Source of the DNA: Thermanaerothrix solaris
GTDB lineage: Bacteria > Chloroflexota > Anaerolineae > Anaerolineales > Anaerolineaceae
DNA length: 64,000 nucleotides
Assembly (NCBI RefSeq): GCF_032334255.1
Contig: NZ_JAUHMF010000001.1
Location: forward strand, 1,054,001 to 1,118,000
Direction: 5' to 3'
Shown here: in pieces, positions 51,871 through 61,511 of the stretch
How the letters are laid out: each line of letters begins with the position of its first letter
Position numbering within the stretch: the first letter of the stretch is position 1
Translations under genes and position numbers: made by a program
Notes under the pieces: generated by a model
What the model saw: the letters and a program-made list of their open reading frames with translations, nothing else
What the model was told of the DNA's origin: nothing
The model's database searches: none

Positions 51871-52239
51871 TTAGTATTCAAGCGATGCGCCACAATGAGG
51901 ACAATGTTTCCAATCACGCTGTACCGACCGCTGGCAAGTAGGGCAGCGCAACCCAGGTGTGTTTTTACCAGACTGGGAAAATACGCGTAAAGCCCAAATA
52001 ACGCCAAGAATTCCTAAGACGAACAAACCTAAAGGCACCAGTATCATCAATAACATTCCCCACCACCCCAACGGGATGAACCCCCAAGTCATCATGCCAC
52101 GCCCCACTATTCCCCAAGGCCACCACCCGCCACAGCACCCGCCATGCATCCCCCATCCCCAAAATGAGGCCAACACAATTCCCCCTAACAATAAGGCCAA
52201 GATCCCTAGCGCAAGAACCCATTCAACCCCTTTTCTCAT
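51871..52239 (-). CDS. Two-helix membrane protein with zinc ribbon
   Basis: A 122-residue protein. Helix 1 is at 6-27, a Gly/Trp/Cys-rich loop (MHGGCCGGWWPWG) faces outside, helix 2 spans 55-85, and the cytoplasmic tail is a zinc ribbon (RCPTCQRSV...HCPHCGASLEY). The Cys-Cys and His in the loop could bind metal. AAGGAGG lies 7 nt before the ATG. First gene of the three-gene set with the UGA-containing gene (gap 27 nt) and the DUF2085 gene. Function unknown. Confidence 0.75.
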   Translation of the reverse strand: MRKGVEWVLALGILALLLGGIVLASFWGWGMHGGCCGGWWPWGIVGRGMMTWGFIPLGWWGMLLMILVPLGLFVLGILGVIWALRVFSQSGKNTPGLRCPTCQRSVQRDWKHCPHCGASLEY

Positions 52240-52327
52240 TCTAAGCCTCCTTAAAACAAGTATGGAATCCTGTTACTTACGGGTATAGTACCCTAGAACG
52301 CGAGAAACCCCTTGAATGTTCAAGATC

Positions 52328-52705
52328 TCAAATCGAGGACAGGGCTTGTAGATCGTTGTGAACCCGGGCCTCCGATTGCAAAATAGATTGAATTAGTGCA
52401 GCGAGACCCGCATCCTCTTGGGCCGTCGGTGGTTTGGAAATTGCGATCCAGGTTTGAGTATCTTCACCATATAACAACAAAGTTGCCCATGCACTTCCTC
52501 GCCGAACCAGAAAGATGATCACCCGATGACCAACATCGGCTTCCTTACCAGCATCCTCTGCCTGGGGAGCATCCTCATTCGGAAGCCATTGCACATTAAA
52601 AGTTTGAGTCACGCTCAAGTTCACCTGGGTCAAACATTCAATGACCCATGATGCGGCTTGGACACAGGAAAGATTAAGTTTCAAGATCGGAATTAACACG
52701 CTCAT
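52328..52705 (-). CDS. Hypothetical small protein
   Basis: A 125-residue soluble protein with no motif I recognise; N-terminal half beta-like (SVLIPILKLNLSCVQAASW), C-terminal half helical and acidic. Candidate starts are the ATG at 52705 and codons up to 52750 (a TTG); none has a clear ribosome site. It lies between the zinc-ribbon gene and the end of the cas operon and could belong to neither. Confidence 0.45.
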   Translation of the reverse strand: MSVLIPILKLNLSCVQAASWVIECLTQVNLSVTQTFNVQWLPNEDAPQAEDAGKEADVGHRVIIFLVRRGSAWATLLLYGEDTQTWIAISKPPTAQEDAGLAALIQSILQSEARVHNDLQALSSI

Positions 52706-52835
52706 CGTTACACCCATATCGAGTGTACCTAATGGGTACCCCATGTCCAAGCGTTAATAATCGGATATGGATATAAGCAATTTGGCGTAGGGGGAGATCC
52801 TACTGTTGTGCAGGAATGAAAATGGCTTATCTTGT

Positions 52836-53447
52836 TTACATCACATCATTGCAAAAACGGCGGAACTCGCAGCCCACACACCGCGCACGCTGAGAGGTTG
52901 GTACCGGCATTTGTTCGCTTTCTAGCATCTCCTTCATGCCAATCAAAGTTTTATGCACTTGCACTCGCAGCGTTGGGGTAAACGGCACCTCTACCGCTCG
53001 GCGCAAGGGGATCTCATACAGGAAGCCACGCCGTGCAGGTCTGCCGCTAATTTCCTCAAGTAACAAGCCATAAGCCATCAGTTGGAGTCTAAAGTGTTCA
53101 TTGCTCCGATGAGAGAACTTAAAATCCACTGGGATGACCTCGCCAGGGACAGGTTCATCCACCCAGATCACCAGATCCACAGTTCCGCGCAACCCCCATC
53201 GGGCTGAGCGCAATGTTACATTAAATTCCCGCCGCCCTTCTATCAGTCCATAGAGACGTAAGGAACGACGAATCTCCCGGGTTTCCTCCTCTTCACCCGC
53301 CTCCTTCCCAACCTCCATAAGATAAGTGCGTGGACGCACGTCAGGTAGACAAACCAGAAAATAAAGCAAACGGTGACAATACACCCATTGTTTTAGATCT
53401 GTAACACGGAAAGGATATTCATAGACCTCATCATCTAGGTCTAGCAT
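52836..53447 (-). CDS. cas4: Cas4 nuclease
   Basis: A 203-residue RecB/Dna2-like PD-(D/E)XK nuclease with a 4Fe-4S cluster. Cys ligands: 'WVYCHRLLYF' at the N-terminus and 'CVGCEFRRFC' at the C-terminus; the catalytic core shows 'GEVIPVDFKFSHRS'. Cas4 trims prespacers and sets PAM-correct orientation during integration with Cas1-Cas2. Last gene of the long minus-strand cas operon, 3 nt after cas2. Confidence 0.93.
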   Translation of the reverse strand: MLDLDDEVYEYPFRVTDLKQWVYCHRLLYFLVCLPDVRPRTYLMEVGKEAGEEEETREIRRSLRLYGLIEGRREFNVTLRSARWGLRGTVDLVIWVDEPVPGEVIPVDFKFSHRSNEHFRLQLMAYGLLLEEISGRPARRGFLYEIPLRRAVEVPFTPTLRVQVHKTLIGMKEMLESEQMPVPTSQRARCVGCEFRRFCNDVM

Positions 53448-53450
53448 GTC

Positions 53451-53699
53451 TCAAACCCTCTCTTTTTGATCAATAACCTTGCGCCTATTCCAGTCATCAG
53501 CACAAATGGGGACAAGTTGCACATTTCCGGGACTCTTGCCCAGAATGCGCTTGATCTTGACCATCAGTTCTTGCTGCTTACTCGGCGTCAGCCATCCTAC
53601 AAAAGCGCTAAATTGGATTCGATCCAATCCATAATCCAAACAGGCATCTGCGATTTTGGCTCGTTTACGATCATCCACAATATCATAAACGAGGATCAT
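53451..53699 (-). CDS. cas2: Cas2
   Basis: An 82-residue ferredoxin-like protein that forms the Cas1-Cas2 integrase. It begins 'MILVYDIVDDRKRAKIADAC' with the conserved Asp after strand 1; 'DRIQFSAFVGWLT' and 'VQLVPICADD' complete the fold. The ATG at 53699 matches the family start; an ATG at 53738, overlapping cas1, would add 13 residues and cannot be excluded. Confidence 0.92.
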   Translation of the reverse strand: MILVYDIVDDRKRAKIADACLDYGLDRIQFSAFVGWLTPSKQQELMVKIKRILGKSPGNVQLVPICADDWNRRKVIDQKERV

Positions 53700-53731
53700 G
53701 TTCGGTACTTTTTCTGCACTCACAATTTCCC

Positions 53732-54781
53732 TTACCATGGTAACGTAGAGGGTTGATAAGTGTCGCGTTCGCCACGGAGGTATGTGGCCATGTGACGCGC
53801 CTGCATTTGAATAATGGCACGTATGGAATAGCGTTTTCCTTCAAAAGGGATAGGGGTATCTAGCCGCTCCAGCACTCGTTCGGCAACCATGCGACGGGTT
53901 TCGGCGGTTAATAGATTTTTACCATCCTGGGAAAATTCCACGCCCTTATTGGCCAATCCGATAATCGTACGATCTACCACCATAGGACGAAATTCCTCGA
54001 TAAAGTCCAAGGTTAGGCTGGGTTTGCCTGGACGATCAACATGAAGAAAACCGGCATAAGGGTCTAAACCCGCCAAGACAATAGCACGCTCGACTTGACC
54101 GTAGAGAATACCGTAGCCGTAATTAAGGGCCGCGTTGATCGGATCAGTTGCTCCCCGTCCCTCTCGCCCTGGGAAGCCATATTTTTCCGGCACGGTCTGA
54201 CGAATCGCCTCCCAGTAGCGACGAGCCGCACGTCCTTCTATCCCCATAATAGGCTGGCGCAACTGTTCAACGGAGAGCCTACCCTCCTTATAATCGGGAG
54301 AATGCGTTAAGCGTTCCAATTTGATCCGTTCATCTAGAATCTCTGCCGCACAAAGGCGCAATTCTTCATAGAGAGCTGGGTCACTTTCCTTCCGATACTT
54401 GCTCATATATTTTAGAAAGTTGGCTTGATTCTGGATCTTTCCCATGGCAAGGGCAATCACCAGATCTAATCCTCGGCGGTTGCGGTAGGCTTCTAATTGC
54501 GCTCGGCGGGTTGCTATGGTACCGGTCAGCCCGGCACTATATAGACTCGCATAAGGCTCACCCATTGAGTTGAGAAAATAAATTGGAATGCCACGCTCAG
54601 TGCAGGCTTGCACAGCATCGGCGCTGATGCTAACGCCCAAATTAGCGATTACTACCGACTCAAGGTGCAACAGTGGAGCCTGCAGCCGTTTTTCGTCGCC
54701 CTTGAAAACGATTAGGCGTTCACTGTGTTTCCCAATGAAAGCCCCATATTCATCCACAATCAAATGCTGAATAATTGCCAT
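53732..54781 (-). CDS. cas1: Cas1 integrase
   Basis: A 349-residue metal-dependent integrase. Catalytic residues are visible as Glu182 (GIEGRAARRYW), His247 (FLHVDRPGKPSL) and Glu262/Glu263 (DFIEEFRP). The N-terminal beta domain 'VVIANLGVSISADAVQACTE' is typical. GGAGAG precedes the ATG. It lies 25 nt after cas6. Confidence 0.96.
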   Translation of the reverse strand: MAIIQHLIVDEYGAFIGKHSERLIVFKGDEKRLQAPLLHLESVVIANLGVSISADAVQACTERGIPIYFLNSMGEPYASLYSAGLTGTIATRRAQLEAYRNRRGLDLVIALAMGKIQNQANFLKYMSKYRKESDPALYEELRLCAAEILDERIKLERLTHSPDYKEGRLSVEQLRQPIMGIEGRAARRYWEAIRQTVPEKYGFPGREGRGATDPINAALNYGYGILYGQVERAIVLAGLDPYAGFLHVDRPGKPSLTLDFIEEFRPMVVDRTIIGLANKGVEFSQDGKNLLTAETRRMVAERVLERLDTPIPFEGKRYSIRAIIQMQARHMATYLRGERDTYQPSTLPW

Positions 54782-54806
54782 CCCCCTACTCTCCTCTATT
54801 CAGGCC

Positions 54807-55793
54807 TCAAATTACCAATCGAAAAACTCCATTGCCCTTTACAGTGTCCTTGCCCACTTGCACCATCTCCCCCCAGATTAACCAGGGTAAGAGTTCACGC
54901 CACACCTCGATTGGTGCACCATAGCGCGCCGTCCCAATCAGGCCACTAATCCACGTGCGTCGGCCGGTGCGGCTGGAACCACTGGGTACCTCAGTCCATC
55001 GGGTGTCATTTTCAATCAGACGTACCTGCGAAGCAAGATGATGTAAATGAGTGCGTTCCTTATAGGAACGCCTTTCACCTCCGGAGAACTGGATCGCTAA
55101 CTCATCCAGACGTTCCAGTAAACGGGCAAAAAAGATGGCGAAATCAGGGGCTTTGACCAACTGATCATTCCAAATAAGACGTATCGGGGTTAGAAACACC
55201 ATGTTGAGTTCACGCATGCCCTGACCTTGCCAAGTCTGCACCGCACGTTCAACACGCTCCAAAACATCAGCATGGGTTATCGAATGCTTAGGAATATGCA
55301 GTACTGTTTCACCCTCAGCAAGCACTTCCTCTTCATTGCCATTTAAAGTTTCAGAAACGATGCGTAGCAATCTAAATCGTCCACGCTTATACCCGACCCC
55401 AGTGCTTCCCATTTCAGGTACGGCCAGGACAAAATAAGGCAAGTAGCGCTGGGCCTCGCCTACCAAAGTGAGACGGAAGGAGAAGCGCTGACCCGGTACC
55501 AGGGTCTCGGGAAGATAAAGAGGTGGTGTAAGTACGTAACCGCGCCGTTCTACCCCGGGTTTTTCATTTGCAGCCACTAACCAACACACCGGACAGGTTG
55601 CGACATGTTCGGGATCAGGTACTGGCGATACCCCTGCCACCGCCGGTACGCTATAGGGACATGTGGCGCGGCGCATTACATCTACCAAAGCACCACGTAA
55701 ATTATTACCGGCCCGCACACCGCCCAAGTGGATCGGGGTCTCGGCCACACATTCAAAACGTAATCGGATCAAGGTAAGAGGAAAATCCGCCAT
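54807..55793 (-). CDS. cas6: Cas6 pre-crRNA endoribonuclease
   Basis: A 328-residue RAMP protein of the larger Cas6 subgroup. 'TPIHLGGVRAGNNLRGALVD' at the N-terminus, a Cys-containing 'CPVCWL' loop, and the C-terminal 'GKDTVKGNGVFRLV' glycine motif are seen; candidate catalytic His residues lie in 'RTHLHHLASQ'. It cuts repeat RNA into crRNAs. As the only Cas6 in the window it may serve both the type I-B and type III-B complexes. The ATG at 55793 overlaps the cas3 stop by one base. Confidence 0.85.
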   Translation of the reverse strand: MADFPLTLIRLRFECVAETPIHLGGVRAGNNLRGALVDVMRRATCPYSVPAVAGVSPVPDPEHVATCPVCWLVAANEKPGVERRGYVLTPPLYLPETLVPGQRFSFRLTLVGEAQRYLPYFVLAVPEMGSTGVGYKRGRFRLLRIVSETLNGNEEEVLAEGETVLHIPKHSITHADVLERVERAVQTWQGQGMRELNMVFLTPIRLIWNDQLVKAPDFAIFFARLLERLDELAIQFSGGERRSYKERTHLHHLASQVRLIENDTRWTEVPSGSSRTGRRTWISGLIGTARYGAPIEVWRELLPWLIWGEMVQVGKDTVKGNGVFRLVI

Positions 55794-58180
55794 CAATCGG
55801 GAGCCTCCAAAAATTGAGGGTCTAGTGAGGTATCAAGGTTCAGGCCTCGCTCATCATCATAAGGAATAGAAACTACATCGGGGAAGTCGCGGCCTCCCGC
55901 ACGTAAAAATCCCCGTTGGGCAAGCATGGCACGCAAACCCCATGAAAGCGGTACAAGTAACGAATCGGCCTCAAGCGCACGCTCACTGTCTTGCAATTGC
56001 AGATATTCGTCATATAGCGATTCAGGCAAGACCTCTGTGCTATCGAACAAACGATGAAACTGCTCTGATAGCGCCTGGTTAGAACGGAATGGCTGAAGCA
56101 CTTTTAGAAAACTACGTTCGAAATCGGTACGGGCGTTCTCAAAGGTGTTATGCCATAAAGCCAGCACCTCACCAGTATAAACAGCATCCAGCCATTGGGG
56201 GAGAAAACGCTCATCTAGCACTACGCCTTTCCCATGAGAAGCGTTAAAACGTTCTTCTAACACTTCCAGCGTACGGTTGACCTGCTCAATGGGACTGTAA
56301 ATGCGATGAAAAACCTTATCTATATTGAGGAAAACATAGACCGGCGATAATCCCCGTTTGCCCAAGCGGTTGATGCGCCCAATGCGCTGAAGCAGGGCTT
56401 CCAGCGGTGCTGGATCGGAAAAGAGAACATCCAGATCAAGATTAAGGCTCACTTCTACCACCTGCGTGGCAACAACCACCAACGGGCGGCTTTCCGCCGG
56501 ATTCAATCCTACCGCCCGAAGCATCTCGCGTTCTTTACGCGCACGATCACGACCGGTAAAACGCCCATGGAGTAAGAATAGAGGAATTTCGGAGAGAAGA
56601 TGATCGCGCATCCACGACCATGCTTGCTGGGCGCGGCGTACCGTATTACAGACGATGAGTACCCGTCGCCCTTGCCTGGCCTCGCTAAGAGCTCTTTTCA
56701 GATTTTCTTCGTCTAGCAAGTCACCCTCTGCTAGGAAAAGACGATGGCGGCGTAATCTTGCTAACAAGCGCTGAGAGGCATGGATGGGGGTAACCCGCTC
56801 TAAAGTATCTTCCAGCACACCGCGGATGGGCGCGGGCAAAGTTGCCGACATAACCAGAAAACGTGCCCCATAGACACGTTTTAGAAACCCCATGGTGGCG
56901 ACAATCATTGCCAAACGAGCCGGTTCGTAGGCATGAATCTCATCAAAGACAAACGCCGCTTCGGTGAAATCGCTTATTAGGGCTTCGTGCCCTTTGAGTT
57001 GAAAAGCGGCCTTTAGCATTTGATAGGGGCTAAAGATACGCACAGGATAATATGCCAACCCAGAACGGTTGTGAAACAAACGCGCCAATCTGGCCGCTTC
57101 TTCGGGGGCATAGGATTGCTCCATCAAACGCTGAAACTGTGCCATAGTGCTACGTCCATGCAAAATCCCTACCTGCCCGGGGAAGATGCGCGTCAGGCGG
57201 TCGAACATGGCATTCATACTGGCTTGGTACGGCAAGGTATAGAACAAACGTGGCACGCGTTGATTCGCTGCCCACAGCAGGGCAGCCTCGGTCTTACCTG
57301 TACCAGTGGGCGCCAGCAGGATGGCATGTCCGAGGGTGCGGGCGGCGAGGCGCTGATGCGCATACAAGCCCCGGTAGGGCAAAGCCAGCGACTGCAGAAT
57401 AGCCCCTGCAGAAAGGTGAGGTTGGGGTAAAGTCCCCCAGCCCGCCGAAGCCAGATGGTCGGACTGCAAGAGCAAACCTCGCAGAAAAACACCCGGGCGG
57501 AGGACTTCGGCAGAGGGCGACTCATCCTCCCACTCGCACAGGCATCGTTCCAAACGTTGCAAATGACGGCGCACTGCCTGTGGATTCAAGCCTTTCAAGG
57601 CTTGCTCCAGCGGCGGCAGGATAGGGCAAGTGACCCCTAGTGAGCGCATGTCTAGGGCGTCAATCCATTGCTCGGCACAGGTCTCGATCCAGCCATAAAG
57701 CGCGACGAGATCCTCGCGGGAGAGTTCCCCCAACATCGCCATCAAAGGGTCAAACTCGGGATCTTGTTCATCGAGATATCCCTCGATCTCATCGAAGTCC
57801 TTGTGATGAGTAGCAATGGCTGCTGCCAGAAAGGTTGCCTCTTTGGAGGAAAGGCCGGCAGAGATCCAGTCTACAAACACCAGTGAAAGCACCTCGTGAC
57901 GGAATGACCAACTGCGCTTCTCGCCGCGCAACAGACGCTGAAAACCCTGCGCGGCCTTGCCCCAATCGTGCAAGAAGACCGCCCAAAAGAGAAGATGCCA
58001 CAGGCGCGGTTGCCCACTAAGGGTTGGTAAATCAGGGCGTTGATGTGCTAGTTCGCTCAAACGCTCCAGCGCCTCCCATGTGTGTTCCACGAGAGTTTGA
58101 GGCGAATCAGATCCAGGGCGTGGACTCTTTGCCCATAAATGCGCCAGTCTTTGTGGCTTACAAGGAATACCCGAACTCAT
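55793..58180 (-). CDS. cas3: Cas3 nuclease-helicase
   Basis: A 795-residue fusion of HD nuclease and SF2 helicase that degrades DNA after Cascade binding. HD domain: His33 (VEHTWEAL), His71-Asp72 (FLHDWGKAAQGF), 'IATHHKDF'. Helicase: Walker A 'APTGTGKT' (290-297), DEIH box (413-416), 'MSATLP' (444-449), and 'QRIGRINRLGKRG' motif VI. All key residues are present. It lies 4 nt after cas5. Confidence 0.96.
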   Translation of the reverse strand: MSSGIPCKPQRLAHLWAKSPRPGSDSPQTLVEHTWEALERLSELAHQRPDLPTLSGQPRLWHLLFWAVFLHDWGKAAQGFQRLLRGEKRSWSFRHEVLSLVFVDWISAGLSSKEATFLAAAIATHHKDFDEIEGYLDEQDPEFDPLMAMLGELSREDLVALYGWIETCAEQWIDALDMRSLGVTCPILPPLEQALKGLNPQAVRRHLQRLERCLCEWEDESPSAEVLRPGVFLRGLLLQSDHLASAGWGTLPQPHLSAGAILQSLALPYRGLYAHQRLAARTLGHAILLAPTGTGKTEAALLWAANQRVPRLFYTLPYQASMNAMFDRLTRIFPGQVGILHGRSTMAQFQRLMEQSYAPEEAARLARLFHNRSGLAYYPVRIFSPYQMLKAAFQLKGHEALISDFTEAAFVFDEIHAYEPARLAMIVATMGFLKRVYGARFLVMSATLPAPIRGVLEDTLERVTPIHASQRLLARLRRHRLFLAEGDLLDEENLKRALSEARQGRRVLIVCNTVRRAQQAWSWMRDHLLSEIPLFLLHGRFTGRDRARKEREMLRAVGLNPAESRPLVVVATQVVEVSLNLDLDVLFSDPAPLEALLQRIGRINRLGKRGLSPVYVFLNIDKVFHRIYSPIEQVNRTLEVLEERFNASHGKGVVLDERFLPQWLDAVYTGEVLALWHNTFENARTDFERSFLKVLQPFRSNQALSEQFHRLFDSTEVLPESLYDEYLQLQDSERALEADSLLVPLSWGLRAMLAQRGFLRAGGRDFPDVVSIPYDDERGLNLDTSLDPQFLEAPD

Positions 58181-58184
58181 CGGT

Positions 58185-58904
58185 TCACGCCCACCTAAGC
58201 CATACCACTCCTAAATATTCGCCCTCACCTACCGGCTCAGTAGGATCAGCCCACCACGGCTCAAGGATCGGTTGTCCTTCATAGCGAGTAAAATTTCGAC
58301 TATGTACACGGCGATGCAAGATCACATAACGCTCGAAATAAGGATAACGCTTATGCCCATAGTCGAGGAGCCGCGGCATGAGTACGGCTTGCCCGGCAGC
58401 CGTATAAGCCGCATACGAATAGGGCAATAACGTATGCTCCAGAACCACATGTTCGGCAGGTTGAAGTTCAATCACCTCAACACTGCGATAGGTGAACAGG
58501 TCTTGAGAGCGCCCCAGACAAACCGCATAGCGTGGGTGACGGAATGCTTCTGCCCAATCCGGGCGATCCAGATAAAGCGTTAAGCGAGGGAAGAAAAGAA
58601 TCTCGCGCTGGAAGGGATTGGGATTGCCCTCCAGGACTTTGGATGCAGTTTTCTCATGCGGCAACTTTCCTCTGGCAGGAGTGAGCAAGTAGGTGGTCTC
58701 GATATCCACCTGCTTGCGGCGGAACTCAAAACGCACGGCAAAGCGCACCCCCTGCGGCTCAAACCACTCGCCCAGGGCGCTGGCAACATGCCCGTACAAG
58801 GTAGCAGGCGGGGGCATTTCAAAGGTGGGCTGAACGCCCATCATGAAGTGGGGGTAACGAAAGGAAGCGGTCAGCCCTTCGGCAACAATTTTGAGTGCGC
58901 GCAT
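58185..58904 (-). CDS. cas5: Cas5, type I-B like
   Basis: A 239-residue RAMP subunit that caps the 5' handle of the crRNA in Cascade. 'SFRYPHFMMGVQPTFEMPPPATLYGHVASAL' holds the Cas5 N-terminal pattern (PxxxLxG). It fits the Cas5t/Cas5h group with Cst1/Cst2. GGGGGTG precedes the ATG, 13 nt after cas7. Confidence 0.88.
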   Translation of the reverse strand: MRALKIVAEGLTASFRYPHFMMGVQPTFEMPPPATLYGHVASALGEWFEPQGVRFAVRFEFRRKQVDIETTYLLTPARGKLPHEKTASKVLEGNPNPFQREILFFPRLTLYLDRPDWAEAFRHPRYAVCLGRSQDLFTYRSVEVIELQPAEHVVLEHTLLPYSYAAYTAAGQAVLMPRLLDYGHKRYPYFERYVILHRRVHSRNFTRYEGQPILEPWWADPTEPVGEGEYLGVVWLRWA

Positions 58905-58917
58905 GGTGCACCCCCGT

Positions 58918-59997
58918 TTACTGCATCCAGTCCGGGTGCGCCTCCAACTCTTGCGCTAGCCGCTGGCAGGCTTCGCGCGGGTGGATGAGGTGAATGCGAC
59001 CCTTCCAATCGCTGAGTACACCGCCTTCGCCTAAGGCAGTTTCGAGTTTTTCGCGCTCAGCATCCAGATAACCACGCACCCAGCCAACATACACATCTGA
59101 AAGCAACCCATCACGGTTGACATCTAACGCTTCACACAAGGCAGGCAAGTTAAGCACTGGACGTTCACCTTGGGCACCAATAATGTGCCCGAAAATGTGA
59201 TTGCCACCGCGGGTCACCGCCAGTACAAGGATATCGGGACTGACATCGGTATAATGCAACGTCTGTTTAGCACCCCCGCTCAGTTCCGCCAGTCCCCCTA
59301 GCAGGGCACGTACGCGGGCAACGCGTTCCTTGAGGGGCAGACGGTAGGCTTTCTCCTGCTCTAAATGCTCCAGCCCCTCTTTCCTTGCCAGTTCACAGCG
59401 TTCCTTATCTAGATTGAGATAACCGGTGCGCTGAATGTAGGTAAAGGTGCCAACGGCATGTAAATCGAGTGAGAATAGCCCATGCAGAGCAGCACGGTAA
59501 AACTGATGCCCATGCGGTACAGGATCGCCTTCGTGACGCGACATAGTGCCAAAATCCTCCACCAGGCGCACCGGGGCGATCGAAACCAGGGTGCTGACCC
59601 GGAAAGGCGAGACACGGGTCACCGTATCGGCGGTAGGGGTGGCTTCGGCTACCAGACCGCTGGATTCGCGGGCGTTGGCAGCTTCGGTTTTCTTCGAGGG
59701 GGCGCGCATGTAACCGAACAAGTCATCATCCCAGAAGAGAATGGGATTAGCATCTGTATAAGCAATCTTGGCTTCGCGGAAAACTGGCGCGGCTTTCCAC
59801 CCCCAGTTGCCCTGTTCTAAGGTAGTGCGTAACCAGTAGCGGAAGGCTTGAGCCGAAACATAGGGGTAGGTGCCCTCGCGGGTAGGGATATGCTTGACCC
59901 CGACCACGTTTTCGGTCATACTTCCGGGCAGATTACCCAGATTATTGAGCGCAGATGCGGGGGCGTCAATCAGGATTAAACCGGTGATAAAGGACAT
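58918..59997 (-). CDS. cas7: Cas7, Cst2/DevR type
   Basis: A 359-residue backbone subunit of Cascade. 'LILIDAPASALNNLGN' and 'YPYVSAQAFRYWLRTTLE' match the Cas7/Cst2/DevR family of subtype I-B, followed by 'RVSPFRVSTLVSIAPV' and 'GGAKQTLHYTDVSPDILVLA'. GGAGGG precedes the ATG. Confidence 0.9.
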   Translation of the reverse strand: MSFITGLILIDAPASALNNLGNLPGSMTENVVGVKHIPTREGTYPYVSAQAFRYWLRTTLEQGNWGWKAAPVFREAKIAYTDANPILFWDDDLFGYMRAPSKKTEAANARESSGLVAEATPTADTVTRVSPFRVSTLVSIAPVRLVEDFGTMSRHEGDPVPHGHQFYRAALHGLFSLDLHAVGTFTYIQRTGYLNLDKERCELARKEGLEHLEQEKAYRLPLKERVARVRALLGGLAELSGGAKQTLHYTDVSPDILVLAVTRGGNHIFGHIIGAQGERPVLNLPALCEALDVNRDGLLSDVYVGWVRGYLDAEREKLETALGEGGVLSDWKGRIHLIHPREACQRLAQELEAHPDWMQ

Positions 59998-60027
59998 AGA
60001 ACCCTCCTTGAATTAGGATTACAAGGT

Positions 60028-61488
60028 TTATTCTTCAGGCGTGGTTTCAGGCAGTTCTTCGGCATGCGCTTGGAACCAACCCTTTTGATACAACTGTTCG
60101 AGCAAGCGTATAAGTACTAGATCACGTCCAAGGCGCCAGTCAGCATTAGGCACTCCTTCGGATTGCTCAAAAATGGAGAGAAACTGATCGAGAGTGATGA
60201 GTGGCTTGCGCCCAGCGCGTACCTCGGCAGCAGAAGCGCGGATGAGCACCGCGCGCAGTTCACCGTAATTGCGCGCCATCCAAAAACCATTGAACACGCC
60301 ACGGTCGTTTCGATCAATGACATGTTGTGCAAGGGCGTCGCCCAATTCACGGATAGATTGAATACGGGACTCTTCCATAAGCATCACCTTCTTAAGAAAG
60401 ATTTCGGTCAACCGCCACGAAATTAAATTCACTTCACGGTGGGTGTCGTAGGTTAACGTGGGATCTTGTTTATCCAATGTCTGACGAGAGGGCTTACGCA
60501 GGAAATACAGACGAATGAAGCGCGGCGCTCCTTCAGGCAGGGTAAAGAGATCTTCGTAAAGACGGTTGTAGCGCGGGATCTCACCCTCTTTGCGAGTCAA
60601 TTGCCAACCGCGGGCAGTCAGCGCCTCCCATTCGGGTTTTAGCAAATCATTGTGCATAACCACCATCAGGAAACTGCTTACCTCCAACGGTAGAGGGTAA
60701 ATATCCAATTCGGCCCCCTGACCGCTGTTCGTAAAGTAGTAGCCGGTGAGAGTAGGAGCAATTACTCCGGTCTCACGCTCGAGCCGAATGCGTTTTTTTT
60801 CGGCGTCCAGCAGATACTCGATAAGCACAGTACGAGCCCGGTGTGGACTAGTATCAGGCAGTTTTTTCTCACCGCCAGCGCGAGCAATGGTCACTCCCTG
60901 TAAATTGGCTTTGAGAAAGGTTTTGGCAAAGTAAAGTAACAAGTCGGGATCATCGCTGTGAACCGCCAGCAGTTTACCGCTTACTTTAGCGCACCCCATA
61001 GGAAGCATCTGAAACGCCAACAAACTGATGCCAGAAAGAGGAATGCCCGACTCACCGTAGGGATGGAAGTTAATCACATTCTCGCCGGTGAGCAGAGGCA
61101 CATGCTGGCGATAGGTACGTCCGGGGGGCAAATCACCATCCGGATTGAGGGGCAAAGCCGTTGCCGGTAAGCCGGTGAACGGGTCACGATCTTCCCCCAC
61201 AGGTGCGGTAAATGCATTGGAAATGATCTCCGCATATTTATGGCGTTTTTCAGGTTGCTTTTCAAAAGCTGGGTTGGTAAATCCTGAATTAGGAAAGGCC
61301 ACATTGAGGAATGACTTCAGCGGGTCCACAACATAATTTTCCCGGATGTACTGCGCCGCGTTATGCAAGTCGTCCTCGGTGAGATGAATAGGGCGCTTCT
61401 TGTCGGCAAAGGCGGTCAGCGTTGCCAACCCCACATCCAGCAGCGGATGACCTGTATAGTCTAGCGAAAAAACCATTTCTTCGGGCAC
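60028..61488 (-). CDS. Cas8b1/Cst1-like large subunit
   Basis: A 486-residue protein in the position of the Cascade large subunit, which recognises the PAM. The N-terminus 'SLDYTGHPLLDVGLATLTAF' has the YTG-P-D-G pattern of Cst1. Large subunits diverge strongly, so the call rests on this motif and on gene order. The start is GTG at 61488, preceded by AAAGGAGG 6 nt away; an ATG at 61476 is possible. It is the first type I-B gene, 23 nt after the Csx15-like ORF. Confidence 0.8.
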   Translation of the reverse strand: MPEEMVFSLDYTGHPLLDVGLATLTAFADKKRPIHLTEDDLHNAAQYIRENYVVDPLKSFLNVAFPNSGFTNPAFEKQPEKRHKYAEIISNAFTAPVGEDRDPFTGLPATALPLNPDGDLPPGRTYRQHVPLLTGENVINFHPYGESGIPLSGISLLAFQMLPMGCAKVSGKLLAVHSDDPDLLLYFAKTFLKANLQGVTIARAGGEKKLPDTSPHRARTVLIEYLLDAEKKRIRLERETGVIAPTLTGYYFTNSGQGAELDIYPLPLEVSSFLMVVMHNDLLKPEWEALTARGWQLTRKEGEIPRYNRLYEDLFTLPEGAPRFIRLYFLRKPSRQTLDKQDPTLTYDTHREVNLISWRLTEIFLKKVMLMEESRIQSIRELGDALAQHVIDRNDRGVFNGFWMARNYGELRAVLIRASAAEVRAGRKPLITLDQFLSIFEQSEGVPNADWRLGRDLVLIRLLEQLYQKGWFQAHAEELPETTPEE

Positions 61489-61511
61489 CGAATACCTCCT
61501 TTCCCTAAAGA

